Shown here: in pieces, positions 32,668 through 41,009 of the stretch | Layout: each line of letters opens with the position of its first letter | Numbering within the stretch: position 1 is the stretch's first letter | Assembly: GCA_023450745.1 (NCBI GenBank) | Contig: JAEXGR010000002.1 | Coordinates: 1 to 45,469 of the forward strand | DNA from: Synergistota bacterium | GTDB lineage: Bacteria; Synergistota; Synergistia; Synergistales; Synergistaceae | DNA: 45,469 nt | Reading direction: 5' to 3' | Translations under genes and position numbers: made by a program | Notes under the pieces: model-generated | The model's input: the letters and a program-made list of their open reading frames with translations, nothing else | What the model was told of the DNA's origin: nothing | The model's database searches: none

Positions 32668-32670
32668 TTA
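32647..32670. promoter_or_regulatory. Palindromic operator overlapping the racemase promoter
   Basis: A perfect inverted repeat: TAATTGACAA at 32647-32656, four bases TAAT, then TTGTCAATTA at 32661-32670. It covers the -35 of the minus-strand promoter and shares the TTGTCA/TGACAA half site with the second site at 32784. Confidence 0.7.
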
Positions 32671-32783
32671 TATTGCTTAAAAATATCAATAAGGAGACCT
32701 CCCTTCTGAGCTTACATTTTAATCAATTTAAAAAATGAGCTATTGTAAGGCATCGACATTATTTTTGCGAAAAATAAAAAATT

Positions 32784-32798
32784 ATTGTCGTTGACAAT
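32784..32798. promoter_or_regulatory. Second palindromic operator near the YheO-like regulator
   Basis: ATTGTC (32784-32789), GTT, GACAAT (32793-32798). It repeats the half sites of the 32647 palindrome with the arms turned inward and lies about 50 bases before the regulator start, so it may give autoregulation. Confidence 0.5.
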
Positions 32799-32846
32799 TT
32801 ATTTATGATAGAATGGAGACAGCAAGATCAGGAGGACCGGCATAAA

Positions 32847-33512
32847 ATGAACAAACACAAGACGCCTGCGGAGCTGCTGCCCTATATAGACTTGGTGAAG
32901 GGACTTGGCGAGATTCTCGGAAAAGACTGCGAGATATTGCTGCATGACGTCTCAAACCCGGAGCGCTCGATTATCGCCTGCGCCAACGCGCAGGTGAGCG
33001 GCCGCGGCGTCGGCTCGCCGATGACGGATTTCGGCCTGCGGATGCTCAGAGATCCAGAGTACCGGAAAATGACCGGCGTTTATAATTACCGTGCGAAGAC
33101 GGAGGACGGCCGGCTGCTCAAGTGCGGCGTCTGTTTTATCAAGAACGCCGCCGGTGAGACCGTCGGTTTTCTCTGCATCAATATGGATATCACGAAGATC
33201 TGCGCCGCGCGGGAGGCGCTGGACGAATTTTTTCGCGTCGATTCCGCCGAGGCGGACGCGCCCGAATACCGTGAGCACTTCTCAAAGGATGTGGACGACG
33301 TCGTCTCCAGCTCGATTGCGGCGATTAAAAGAGAGTGGGGGAGCGACCTGTCCGCGCTGCCGCGCGCCGATAAGGTCAAGGCGGTGGCCCGTCTTGACGA
33401 GATGGGTTTCTTCCTTGTCAAGGGAGCGATAGAACGGCTCTCCCTAGAGATGAAGAAGAGCAAGTTCACGTTATACGCCTATTTGCGTTCCGTACACGCC
33501 CATGAAGCATAA
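32847..33512 (+). CDS. YheO-like PAS/helix-turn-helix transcriptional regulator
   Basis: 221 residues from the ATG at 32847 (MNKHKTPAELLPYIDLVKGL), which follows AGGAGG at 32829-32834; an earlier in-frame ATG at 32805 adds 14 residues before that site. Residues about 8-115 match the YheO-type PAS_6 domain (LGKDCEILLHDVSNPERSII and the later GFLCINMDITK). Residues about 165-218 match the HTH_22 DNA-binding domain (KVKAVARLDEMGFFLVKGAI, ending LYAYLRS). Proteins of this type (YheO, DauR) control amino acid catabolism, DauR being the repressor of D-arginine use. Divergent orientation from the racemase gene and the shared palindromes point to that operon as target. Confidence 0.9.
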   Translation: MNKHKTPAELLPYIDLVKGLGEILGKDCEILLHDVSNPERSIIACANAQVSGRGVGSPMTDFGLRMLRDPEYRKMTGVYNYRAKTEDGRLLKCGVCFIKNAAGETVGFLCINMDITKICAAREALDEFFRVDSAEADAPEYREHFSKDVDDVVSSSIAAIKREWGSDLSALPRADKVKAVARLDEMGFFLVKGAIERLSLEMKKSKFTLYAYLRSVHAHEA

Positions 33513-33577
33513 TTGTCCCAATAGCCAAGCTTTTGCCGCGGCTGCATAATTCATTTTAGAGAACAGGAGTGGTGCTT

Positions 33578-34546
33578 ATGCTGGTACTTAATGAAAAAAC
33601 GCTTGTTGAAACGGTTGATTTCGACGAACTGATCGAAAAGATCGAACAGACGATGCTCTTTGCCGACGAGGGTGATTTCGCGATGCCGCTGCGCTCGAAT
33701 ATCTCGCTGAACGGCAGCGATTCGCTGATGCTGATGCCCTGCGTGACCCCAGAGGCCTGGGGCTGCAAGCTCCTGACGCTGCGTCCCGACAATCCGCGCA
33801 GAGGGCTGCCCTTCATCAACGGCGCGGTGATGCTCTTCGACGCGAATACCGGCGATCCGAAGGCGCTGCTGGAGGGAAAAATGGTAACGGCGCTGCGCAC
33901 GGGCGCCGTCGGCGGCGCGGGTATCAAGAACACGGCGCGCGCCGACATCAGCTCTTTGGGGCTTGTCGGTACGGGCGTGCAGGGTTTCTGGCAGGCGCGG
34001 TTCGGCTGCGCGGCGCGCAAGAGCGTGAAAGAGGTCTGGATATATGACGCGCTGACGGAAAAGCTCCCCGCCTTTGCGGAAAAACTCCGGGCGTCGCTTC
34101 CCGGCGCGGAGGTCAGGATTGCCGCAAGCGCCGCGGAGCTGCTGGAGAAAACGGAGGCGGTGATGACGGCGACGCCCTCTAAAACGCCGCTCTTCCCCGA
34201 CGATGAAAAGCTGCTCGCGGGACACGCCTTCTCCGGCATCGGTTCTTACCTGCCCGACATGCGGGAGTACCCGGACGGCCTCTTCCGGCTCACGGGCGGC
34301 GACGTTTATGTAGACACGCCTCACGCGCTCGACGAGACGGGCGACCTGATCACGCCGCTGGAAAACGGCGCGCTCAAACGGGAGAACATTCATACGCTCG
34401 CGGAGCTCATCGGCGGCAAACGCAAAAAAGAGAGCGAGACGACCCTCTTCAAGTCGGTCGGCATGGCGCTGTTCGACATCGCGGCGGCGGACTATCTCTG
34501 TGAAAAAGCGGCGAAGATGGGGCTAGGGCAGAAGGTGGAGTTTTAA
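33578..34546 (+). CDS. Ornithine cyclodeaminase / mu-crystallin family protein
   Basis: 322 residues from the ATG at 33578, behind AGGAGT. A substrate-domain start (MLVLNEKTLVETVDFDELIE) is followed by LLEGKMVTALRTGAVGGAGIK near 95-120 with the conserved catalytic lysine-containing and RTGA motifs, and the NAD(P) site LGLVGTGVQGFWQAR near 128-142. Family members are ornithine cyclodeaminase, alanine dehydrogenase and delta1-pyrroline-2-carboxylate reductase. Beside a proline racemase-family gene and its regulator, a reductase of cyclic imino acids (the product of D-proline or hydroxyproline oxidation) is the most consistent choice, but it is not proved. It ends at a terminator at 34624. Confidence 0.88.
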   Translation: MLVLNEKTLVETVDFDELIEKIEQTMLFADEGDFAMPLRSNISLNGSDSLMLMPCVTPEAWGCKLLTLRPDNPRRGLPFINGAVMLFDANTGDPKALLEGKMVTALRTGAVGGAGIKNTARADISSLGLVGTGVQGFWQARFGCAARKSVKEVWIYDALTEKLPAFAEKLRASLPGAEVRIAASAAELLEKTEAVMTATPSKTPLFPDDEKLLAGHAFSGIGSYLPDMREYPDGLFRLTGGDVYVDTPHALDETGDLITPLENGALKRENIHTLAELIGGKRKKESETTLFKSVGMALFDIAAADYLCEKAAKMGLGQKVEF

Positions 34547-34623
34547 ACGCCGCGCGTGAGCCATTCGTCTTTTGCGAAAGAGTTTTTCCCGCAAAGAGAA
34601 ATAATTGAATAACGCCGTATTTG

Positions 34624-34664
34624 AGGCCTGTCTTTCGCGCTAATAAGACAGGCCTTTGTTTTTT
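34624..34664 (+). terminator. Rho-independent terminator after the cyclodeaminase-family gene
   Basis: AGGCCTGTCTT at 34624-34634 pairs with AAGACAGGCCT at 34645-34655, a perfect 11-bp stem with a 10-base loop, followed by TTGTTTTTT. Confidence 0.9.
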
Positions 34665-34768
34665 GCGGGCGGCAATGACGCCCTGCGCGCTTGCGTATGC
34701 GGCCTCCCTATTTCACGTGAACGCGAAAAAACGCCGCGTCTGCCACCCATCCTCTGACAAATTTTTCC

Positions 34769-34796
34769 TTGACAATTTAACTGATACTTTTATAAT
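34769..34796 (+). promoter_or_regulatory. Consensus sigma-70-type promoter for a very small ORF
   Basis: TTGACA at 34769-34774, a 16-bp spacer and TATAAT at 34791-34796. Both boxes are perfect. It lies about 50 bases before the 41-codon ORF at 34849. Confidence 0.75.
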
Positions 34797-34848
34797 TACA
34801 GTTAGATATGACAGCGAGAATAATCATATATGAAGGGAGCGGTGCAAA

Positions 34849-34974
34849 ATGAAAAAAATCATTGCCGGTGTGCTCATATTAGCCGGATGGGCATTCTATA
34901 TCTCCTATATATCGAGATACTCGACGGAATGCAGCTACGAACAGCAGTCCGGCGTCAGCGCCCCCAGCCTTTGA
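34849..34974 (+). CDS. Predicted 41-residue membrane peptide
   Basis: A 41-codon ORF (starts MKKIIAGVLILAGWAFYISY, ends SGVSAPSL) with an AAGGGAG site 9 bases before the ATG and a consensus promoter upstream. Residues 3-20 form one short transmembrane or signal segment; the rest is polar with one cysteine. I recognise no family. Alternatively the promoter makes a small RNA and the ORF is incidental. A longer ORF in another frame (34830-35120) has poor amino acid composition and is not supported. Nothing coding follows before the repeat element at 35155. Confidence 0.5.
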   Translation: MKKIIAGVLILAGWAFYISYISRYSTECSYEQQSGVSAPSL

Positions 34975-35154
34975 CGTCCGCGATGATCATCGTCAGGCTG
35001 ACGATTGAGCTTATGGGCCGCAGGGCGCGGCCGCGATATCACCGGCGCGGAGGGCTAACCTTGCCGCGCGGCCTTGAAGATCATCCCGTGACCGCCAGAA
35101 TAGAGGCGCTGTTTGAATAACTGGCGATTAAGGCTGGCAGCGTTTACTAAAACC

Positions 35155-35732
35155 GGCGCTTCTTCGCGCCGCTTTGCCCGCAATCAAGCGTAAGTGTAAA
35201 CGCCGATTTATCTTCGATGGGTTAGCGTGACAAATTGAGGTTTGGCATGCTAATTACAAAAACAATTTGCCGATGCTCAGCGATTTTGGTTTGCGCCTTA
35301 AAAGCCTCCCTCAGGGAGGCGGCCAGAGAGCCAAATCAGCGTTTTTCTGATTTGTGCGATAAGTGAGGCAGAAAATCTTTGATTTTCGTCGCCGAACTTA
35401 GTTTTTTCATCATTCGGCTGGTAGTTACATCAGAGGTGGGCCGGCGACGGGTTTTCGCCGGGTCGGAGGGAGTTTTTACGTTGACCTTAAGGTTTTCGTA
35501 ACTTTGAAGAAGATAAAAACATCAAACCAAGGTCAAAACTCCCTCAGGCCCTGCGGGCCAGCTCCCTCGCGGAGGGAGCCAAGATCAAAATCTAAGCAGA
35601 AACCGCCTAATTGACAGCAGATTGTTTTTTGTAGCTAGCGCGCCAAACCCCAATTTGTCGTTTGGTCTATCGAAGATAAATCGGCGTTTACGCTTTCGCT
35701 TGATAGCAGGAAAATCGTCGCGAAGAAGTGCC
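35155..35732. repeat. Non-coding inverted-repeat element of about 578 bp (MITE-like)
   Basis: Two imperfect 116-bp arms in opposite orientation, 35155-35270 and 35617-35732, surround a 346-bp centre. They share long matches, including a perfect 23-bp block at 35196-35218 (begins GTAAACGCCGATTT) and 35669-35691, and the ends CTTCTTCGCG / CGCGAAGAAG. The centre has no ORF and is full of smaller palindromes: GCCTCCC-TCA-GGGAGGC at 35304-35320, GCTCCCT-CGCGG-AGGGAGC at 35561-35579, and a nested pair around 35466-35488 and 35527-35545 (GAGGGAGTTTT / TTGACCTT). The whole could fold into one long hairpin. It lies in an otherwise empty gap; no transposase and no clear target duplication were found. 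Confidence 0.75.
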
Positions 35733-35795
35733 GTAGGCTAAATAAGTTGGTCTCTGAGTACCGGAGCCGTATTTTTCATACGGCGATTGCAAGGT

Positions 35796-35827
35796 AATGT
35801 TCCCCGCTGTTAAGCGGGGAACATTTT
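35796..35827. terminator. Perfect hairpin downstream of the activase gene, probable terminator
   Basis: AATGTTCCCCGCT at 35796-35808 pairs with AGCGGGGAACATT at 35813-35825 (13 bp, 4-base loop) and is followed by TT on the plus strand. It lies 110 bases beyond the end of the minus-strand activase gene. Another small hairpin (GCCGTAT/ATACGGC) is at 35766-35784. Confidence 0.6.
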
Positions 35828-35902
35828 CAGATTATCCATATTGCCGCGGCATGCGGATGCGTCTACCGCAGGACGCTCAGGGGCCGGCTTATGACGCATA
35901 CG

Positions 35903-35939
35903 GTGCTTATTCGCGACGATTTTTATAAACGCCGATTTA
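35903..35939. repeat. Truncated third copy of the inverted-repeat arm, reaching into the activase stop codon
   Basis: The stretch CTTATTCGCGACGATTTTT followed by AAACGCCGATTTA repeats both ends of the arm seen at 35669-35732 (read as its complement), with about 20 internal bases missing. It has the plus orientation, like the left arm. Its last three bases, 35937-35939, are the TAA of the minus-strand activase gene. Confidence 0.6.
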
Positions 35940-38900
35940 CCTGGCGGTGGCCATCAACAGCTTAAGCCTGTTCAGCTGGTTCGTCGTGCTGACGCTGGCG
36001 TCGTAGTCCAGAGGCAGGATGTTCGCGCCCTTGAAGCGGCGTTTGAGCTCCTTGATGACGCCCTTGCCGGTAATGTGATTCGGCAGGCAGGCGAATGGCT
36101 GTACGCAGAGCACGTTATTTACTCCGCCCTCGATCAGCGCCATCATCTCGGCGGTCAGCAGCCAGCCTTCGCCGGCCTGGTTCGCCTGCGAGACGACGGC
36201 GCCACCGAGCTCCGCGAGCTCCTTGATGTTATGAAGCTCGCCGAAGCGGGTTCCCCTCAAGGCTTCGGCGATGGGGGCCTTTATTCTGTCGAGAACCCAC
36301 ATCCCCGCCTCGCCGACGGCACGCGGCAGGAACGCTCCCGAGAGGCGCTTGTTGGCGTATACCGGATCGAAGAGACAGTAGGAGAGGAAGTTGCCCATAT
36401 CGGGCACCACGGCTTCGCCGCCCTCCGCCTCGATCAGCTCGATGAGGCGCTCGTTGGCGTTAGCGTGATATTTGACGAGTATCTCGCCCGTGATGCCGAC
36501 GCGCGGGCGTTTGATGTTTTCTATGGGAATCGCGGCAAAGTCGCGCGTCATCTCCTTCACGTCCCTCCGGAAGCGGAACCAGCTGCCCGCGCGGATGTTG
36601 TCTTTAACGCGTTCCACCCACAGGTCGTGCAGCCTCATGCTCGCGCCCTTTTCCCGTTCATAGGGGCGCGTGCGCAGCAGCAGGCGCATCAGCAGGTCGC
36701 CGTAAAAGAGGCCGAGCATCGCGCGCCAGCCGATACTTGGCGGCAGTTCAAACTTTTCCGCCTCGCCCTCTTTCTGGCGGTTGAGCGCCACCACACGTAC
36801 CTGCGGGAATCCCGCGGAGTCGAGAGCGCCCCGCAGAAGATGGATGTAGTTGCTGGCGCGGCAGGCGCCGCCCGTCTGCGCGTACAGGCAGTCCGTCCGG
36901 TCGGGGTCGTAGAGGCCGCTTTTCAGCGCCTCGATGAACTGGCCGACGACCATCATTGCCGGATAACAGACGTCGTTATTGACGTAGCGCAGGCCGAGGT
37001 CGACTGTCTCACGCGTTCCTTCCGGCAGCACTTTGAAGTTCGTGCCGCTTCCCTCGAAGGCGGTTTCCAGAAATTGGAAATGGAAGGGCGAAAGCGGCGG
37101 GCAGAGCAGCGTCCGGCCCGCGGAGCCGACGGCGGGACGGTTTCTTGCGGCTGACTTCTCCGTATAGCTTCCCGCGCCGCCGCGCTCCGTCTTCATTGCC
37201 GCGAGCAGCGAGCGAATTCTGATTTTGACCGCGCCGTTGTTCTTTCCCTCGTCGATTTTTATCAGCGTGTGGAGCTTGCCGTGGCGCGTCAGGATCTCCG
37301 CCGTCTGCTCGGCGCTGATGGCGTCCAGTCCGCAGCCGAAGGAGTTGAACTGCACCAGTTCCACATTTTTGAAGTCTGGGTGTTTTGCCGTCACCATCGC
37401 GGCGCGGTAGAGGCGCGAGTGGTATACCCACTGGTCGACGGCCCCCACTTCGTCCCGTTCTTCAAGCCCTTCGGCGAGGCCGCAGATCGAATCCTCCGTG
37501 AAGAGCGTCACGCCGTAGCTGTTTATCAGCTCCGGAATGCCGTGATTGACCTCCGGCGACAGGTGGTAGGGATGTCCCGCGAGGACGATGCCGATCCCGC
37601 CGTTTTCGTTCAGGTACGCGAGCGCTTCGCGGCCGAAATTCGCCACGTCGGCTTTATAAACGGCGCGCGCCCTCTCCGCGAGCTTCGCGGCGCGGCGCAG
37701 CTCGGGTTTTGAGACGCCGAAGGGAGCCAGCGATCCGGCGAGCGTCTTCACCAGCGCTTCTTCGCTTTCGATGGCGAGCGGGGGCTGGATGAAGCTCACT
37801 TCACCGGCGCGCAGCCGGTCGATGTTGAGCCGCGCCACATCGGGGTAGCCGGTGACGACGGGACAGTTGTAATCGTTCTGCGCGCCGGCAAATTCCCCTT
37901 TCTCGTGGAGGATGAGGGGGTAGAAGATGTTTTTCACGCCGCGCTCCAGCAGCTCCGTGATATGGCGGTGCGCCAGCTTCGCGGGGTAGCAGACCGTCTG
38001 CGAGGGAATCGTCTCGATGCCGAGGTTTTCGTTCGGCGACTTCGAGGAGAGTTCGACGCGGAAGCCGAGTTCTGTAAAGAGCGTGAACCAGTAGGGGTAG
38101 TTCTCATAGATATTGAGCACGCGCGGAATGCCGATTACGCCGCGCGGCGCTTCTTCGGCGGCCAGCGGCTGGTAGTAGTCGAAAAGCCGCCGGTATTTCT
38201 TCTCAAAGAGGTTCGGCGGCAGCTCCCCGCGCTCTTCCGCGACGGCGCCGCGTTCGCAGCGGTTGCCGGATATATACTTACGCCCGTCGGGGAAGCGCGT
38301 CAGGGTCAGCAGGCAGCGGTTGCCGCAGCCGCCGCAGTTCAGCGTCGTCACCGCCGTCTGGAAGCCGCGCAGCGCCTCCGCGCCGAGCAGAGAACTTTTT
38401 TCTCCGCGGCGTTCACGCGCGATCAGCGCCGCGCCGAAGGCCCCCATCAGCTCGGAGATATCGGGGCGCACCACCTCGCGGCCGGTGACGAGCTCGAAGG
38501 CGCGCAGCAGCGCGTCGTTCCTGAAGGTCCCTCCCTGGACGACGATGCGTTCGCCGAGCTCCGAAGGGTCTTTGACCTTCAGCACCTTATAAAGGGCGTT
38601 TTTAACGACCGAATAGACGAGGCCCGCGGAGATGTCGCGTACCGGGGCTCCCTCTTTCTGCGCCTGGCGCACCCTTGAATTCATAAAGACCGTACAGCGC
38701 GAACCGAGGTCGACGGGCGAGGACGACTCTTCGGCGGCGCGGGCGAACTCGCCCATCTCCATATTCAGCGACTTCGCGAAGCTCTGGAGAAAGGAGCCGC
38801 AGCCCGAAGAACAGGCTTCGTTGAGGAAAACGCCGCTGATCACGCCGTCATTTATTCGCAGGCACTTCATATCCTGCCCGCCGATATCGACGACGAAGTC

Positions 38901-40151
38901 CGCGCCGGGGAGGACGAAGCCTGCGGCCTTCGCGTGCGCGACCGTTTCGACTTCGCCGACATCCACGCCGAAGGCGGCCTTGATCAGCTTTTCGCCGTAT
39001 CCCGTCACGCCGCTGCCCGCGATTTTTATATCCGCGGGCATCTGCGAATAGAGCTCCGAGAGCGTCTCGCGCACCGTCTGAAGCGGGTCGCCGACTCCCG
39101 TGAGCCTGTATTTTGAGAAAAGCAGCTCGCCGCCGCCTCCGAGAAGGACCATTTTCGTCGTTGTGGACCCCACGTCTATACCGAGGTAGGCATCCCCGTG
39201 ATAATCTTGCATAGCGACGCGTTTTGCGCGGCAGGCAGAGTGCCGCGCGCGAAATGACGCGAGTTCGTCCTTGTCTTTGAAGAGCGGGCGCAGCATCGAG
39301 CCGTGCTCCTCGCGGTGGGAGACGAAGAAATGTTCCGCGCGCCTTTGCAGCACGTCGGCTTCGACGGCGCCCTGCATCTTGGCGCTGATCGCCGCGCCCA
39401 TCGCGACGAAGAGGTGCGGGTTCTGCGGGAAGATGCACTGTTCCAGCGGCAGACGCAAAGTTTTTGTGAAACGGCTCCGCAGCTCCGAGAGGAAATAGAG
39501 CGGCCCGCCGAGAAAGGCGACCCTTCCCGCGATCCGCCGGCCGCAGGCGAGGCCGCTGATCGTCTGGTTGACGATGGCCTGGAAAATTGAGGCCGCGACG
39601 TCCTGGCGCGAGGCGCCGTCGTTTAACAGCGCCTGCACGTCCGTCTTGGCAAAGACGCCGCAGCGCGAAGCGACGGGATAGATTGTCTTGTGCCCTTTCG
39701 CGAGCTCGTTGAGCCCCGCGGCGTCCGTGCCGAAGAGGGAGGCCATCTGGTCGAGGAAGGCGCCGGTGCCGCCGGCGCAGGTTTCGTTCATGCGCTGCTC
39801 GGCTCCCGCCTCGTCAAAGAAGGTTATCTTCGAGTCCTCGCCGCCAAGCTCTATACAGACGTCCACCCCCGGCAGAAAGCGCGTGATGCTTGCCGTGCAG
39901 GCGATTTGTTCCTGAGTGAAGGGCACATTCATGCCCCGCGCGATCTCCAGCGCCCCCGAGCCCGCCATCGCGAGCGTGAGCTTCGCCCCGGAGAAGCTGT
40001 CCTTGATGTCGCTGACGAGTCTTTCGACAGCGGTGCGTATATCGGCAAAATGCCTGCTGTAGCGGTAAAATACGATTTTGTCATACTGGTCGAGGACGAC
40101 GGCCTTTGCCGTCGTCGAACCTATATCGAGCCCCGCGTGAAGTAATTCCAT
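35937..40151 (-). CDS. Large 2-hydroxyacyl-CoA dehydratase activase-type protein (two BadF/HgdC ATPase domains plus DUF2229 and HgdB-like region)
   Basis: 1404 residues. Residues 4-260 and about 325-580 are two ASKHA ATPase domains (GLDIGSTTAKAVVLDQ and LGIDVGSTTTKMVLLG), each with the cluster-binding loop (NETCAGGTGAFLDQMA; NEACSSGCGSFLQSFA). A cysteine-rich stretch (NCGGCGNRCLL, GNRCERGA) near 610-650 leads into a DUF2229 domain (GIPRVLNIYENYPYWFTLF), and the remainder to residue 1404 resembles dehydratase HgdB-type and related domains (CYPAMMVVGQFIEALKSG; ILPLDYDASVSTTNQLNRLK). Small activases inject one electron into 2-hydroxyacyl-CoA dehydratases using ATP; this giant form is widespread in anaerobes and its own substrate is not established. 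The dehydratase partners are not in the window. GGGGGGAGC precedes the ATG. Confidence 0.9.
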   Translation of the reverse strand: MELLHAGLDIGSTTAKAVVLDQYDKIVFYRYSRHFADIRTAVERLVSDIKDSFSGAKLTLAMAGSGALEIARGMNVPFTQEQIACTASITRFLPGVDVCIELGGEDSKITFFDEAGAEQRMNETCAGGTGAFLDQMASLFGTDAAGLNELAKGHKTIYPVASRCGVFAKTDVQALLNDGASRQDVAASIFQAIVNQTISGLACGRRIAGRVAFLGGPLYFLSELRSRFTKTLRLPLEQCIFPQNPHLFVAMGAAISAKMQGAVEADVLQRRAEHFFVSHREEHGSMLRPLFKDKDELASFRARHSACRAKRVAMQDYHGDAYLGIDVGSTTTKMVLLGGGGELLFSKYRLTGVGDPLQTVRETLSELYSQMPADIKIAGSGVTGYGEKLIKAAFGVDVGEVETVAHAKAAGFVLPGADFVVDIGGQDMKCLRINDGVISGVFLNEACSSGCGSFLQSFAKSLNMEMGEFARAAEESSSPVDLGSRCTVFMNSRVRQAQKEGAPVRDISAGLVYSVVKNALYKVLKVKDPSELGERIVVQGGTFRNDALLRAFELVTGREVVRPDISELMGAFGAALIARERRGEKSSLLGAEALRGFQTAVTTLNCGGCGNRCLLTLTRFPDGRKYISGNRCERGAVAEERGELPPNLFEKKYRRLFDYYQPLAAEEAPRGVIGIPRVLNIYENYPYWFTLFTELGFRVELSSKSPNENLGIETIPSQTVCYPAKLAHRHITELLERGVKNIFYPLILHEKGEFAGAQNDYNCPVVTGYPDVARLNIDRLRAGEVSFIQPPLAIESEEALVKTLAGSLAPFGVSKPELRRAAKLAERARAVYKADVANFGREALAYLNENGGIGIVLAGHPYHLSPEVNHGIPELINSYGVTLFTEDSICGLAEGLEERDEVGAVDQWVYHSRLYRAAMVTAKHPDFKNVELVQFNSFGCGLDAISAEQTAEILTRHGKLHTLIKIDEGKNNGAVKIRIRSLLAAMKTERGGAGSYTEKSAARNRPAVGSAGRTLLCPPLSPFHFQFLETAFEGSGTNFKVLPEGTRETVDLGLRYVNNDVCYPAMMVVGQFIEALKSGLYDPDRTDCLYAQTGGACRASNYIHLLRGALDSAGFPQVRVVALNRQKEGEAEKFELPPSIGWRAMLGLFYGDLLMRLLLRTRPYEREKGASMRLHDLWVERVKDNIRAGSWFRFRRDVKEMTRDFAAIPIENIKRPRVGITGEILVKYHANANERLIELIEAEGGEAVVPDMGNFLSYCLFDPVYANKRLSGAFLPRAVGEAGMWVLDRIKAPIAEALRGTRFGELHNIKELAELGGAVVSQANQAGEGWLLTAEMMALIEGGVNNVLCVQPFACLPNHITGKGVIKELKRRFKGANILPLDYDASVSTTNQLNRLKLLMATAR

Positions 40152-40294
40152 CGCTGCTCCCCCCTGATCATGATAGGTAAAGATGTCAGAATGGCGGGCG
40201 TCCGCGGACGTCCGCCGTGCTTTGATAGCACGACCTGCCGTACCGGCGCGGGTACGGCTCAGAAGATATTGCGATACCTAAATCAGAAGGGGAT

Positions 40295-40669
40295 TTATTT
40301 CCTCGCGACCATATCGGAGGAAGGTTGTGATTCCTGTTCGTCTCCGATGAATATGTCCCAAAGGGTCCAGCTGCGCGCGCGTTCGACGGCGAGATTCAGC
40401 CCCTCCGAAAAGGCCTCGGCGAGAGCCCGTGGCGCGGGGACGGCTTTGACGGACAGCGACGAAAGGCGCGTATCCGCCGTGCGCGGCGAGAGCGTAGTGG
40501 AGGAGAGGCTCTTCACCGCCTCCATAACATAGATGCTGCCGCGGTCCTGAAGGTTTGAGGCCGAGGGGCCGTCGCAGGCGAGCAGCAGGAAGACCTGCAT
40601 GATGATATAGAAGGCCGTGACCGCCATGGCACAGCTGTATCTTTTGGGTAGACTGCAAATATATTCCAT
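40295..40669 (-). CDS. Small membrane-anchored protein of unknown function
   Basis: 124 residues. AAAGGAGGCGG lies directly before the ATG at 40669, which makes this the supported frame among several overlapping ORFs. Residues 14-32 (AMAVTAFYIIMQVFLLLAC) are one hydrophobic segment with a cysteine at its end, either an N-terminal anchor or a lipoprotein-like signal. The rest is polar, serine- and alanine-rich, with a tail ending in DMVARK. No domain is recognised. It lies 143 bases before the giant activase gene on the same strand and may share its transcript. Confidence 0.65.
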   Translation of the reverse strand: MEYICSLPKRYSCAMAVTAFYIIMQVFLLLACDGPSASNLQDRGSIYVMEAVKSLSSTTLSPRTADTRLSSLSVKAVPAPRALAEAFSEGLNLAVERARSWTLWDIFIGDEQESQPSSDMVARK

Positions 40670-41009
40670 GCGACCGCCTCCTTTACCAGTAATAGATTAC
40701 CATATTTCAAAAAAAATGGCATGTTCCCGTTTAAAATTGTAATATTTTGTTCACAATATCGGTAAAAAACGCAGACGCGGCGAAAGAAAAGCGCGGCTTA
40801 TACGCTTGTCGGCAGATTGTCAGCCGGCGGTTTGGGGCGGTCTTTGCGCGAAAGATAAAATTTTTTTGCCTCCCGTCTTGTCTTACACTATACTTATGAA
40901 GTAATATATTCATTTGAGTAACGGATATTTTTCCGATGAGAGGGCGATTCTGTGATTTGCCCGCATAAAGTCAGTTGGCGTATTTAAATTTTACCGGGAG
41001 GCGGTTGGG
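40670..41009. other. Divergent intergenic region between the small membrane protein and hisS
   Basis: 340 bases, AT-rich in the first half. It holds the upstream region of the minus-strand gene and the hisS promoter and about 110-base leader. No T-box or his leader peptide could be recognised. Confidence 0.5.
40866..40894 (+). promoter_or_regulatory. Predicted promoter of the hisS-aspS operon
   Basis: TTGCCT at 40866-40871, a 17-bp spacer and TATACT at 40889-40894, about 115 bases upstream of the hisS start. Confidence 0.6.

Noticed and set aside
34830..35120. 97-codon plus-strand ORF over the 41-residue peptide
   Set aside because: Its composition is arginine-rich and unlike a real protein, and the ribosome-binding site fits the shorter frame at 34849.
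35155..35732. CRISPR array or insertion sequence in the repeat-rich gap
   Set aside because: There are no evenly spaced direct repeats and no transposase ORF; the repeats are inverted arms with nested palindromes.
35937..40151. The giant two-domain activase as a novel fusion
   Set aside because: Large proteins with two activase domains, DUF2229 and an HgdB-like region are a known and common type in anaerobes, so the layout itself is not new.
40170..40658. Alternative overlapping ORFs around the small membrane protein gene
   Set aside because: Only the frame starting at 40669 has a strong ribosome-binding site and a plausible membrane segment.
40895..41009. T-box or histidine leader upstream of hisS
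   Set aside because: No T-box sequence and no run of histidine codons was found in the leader.
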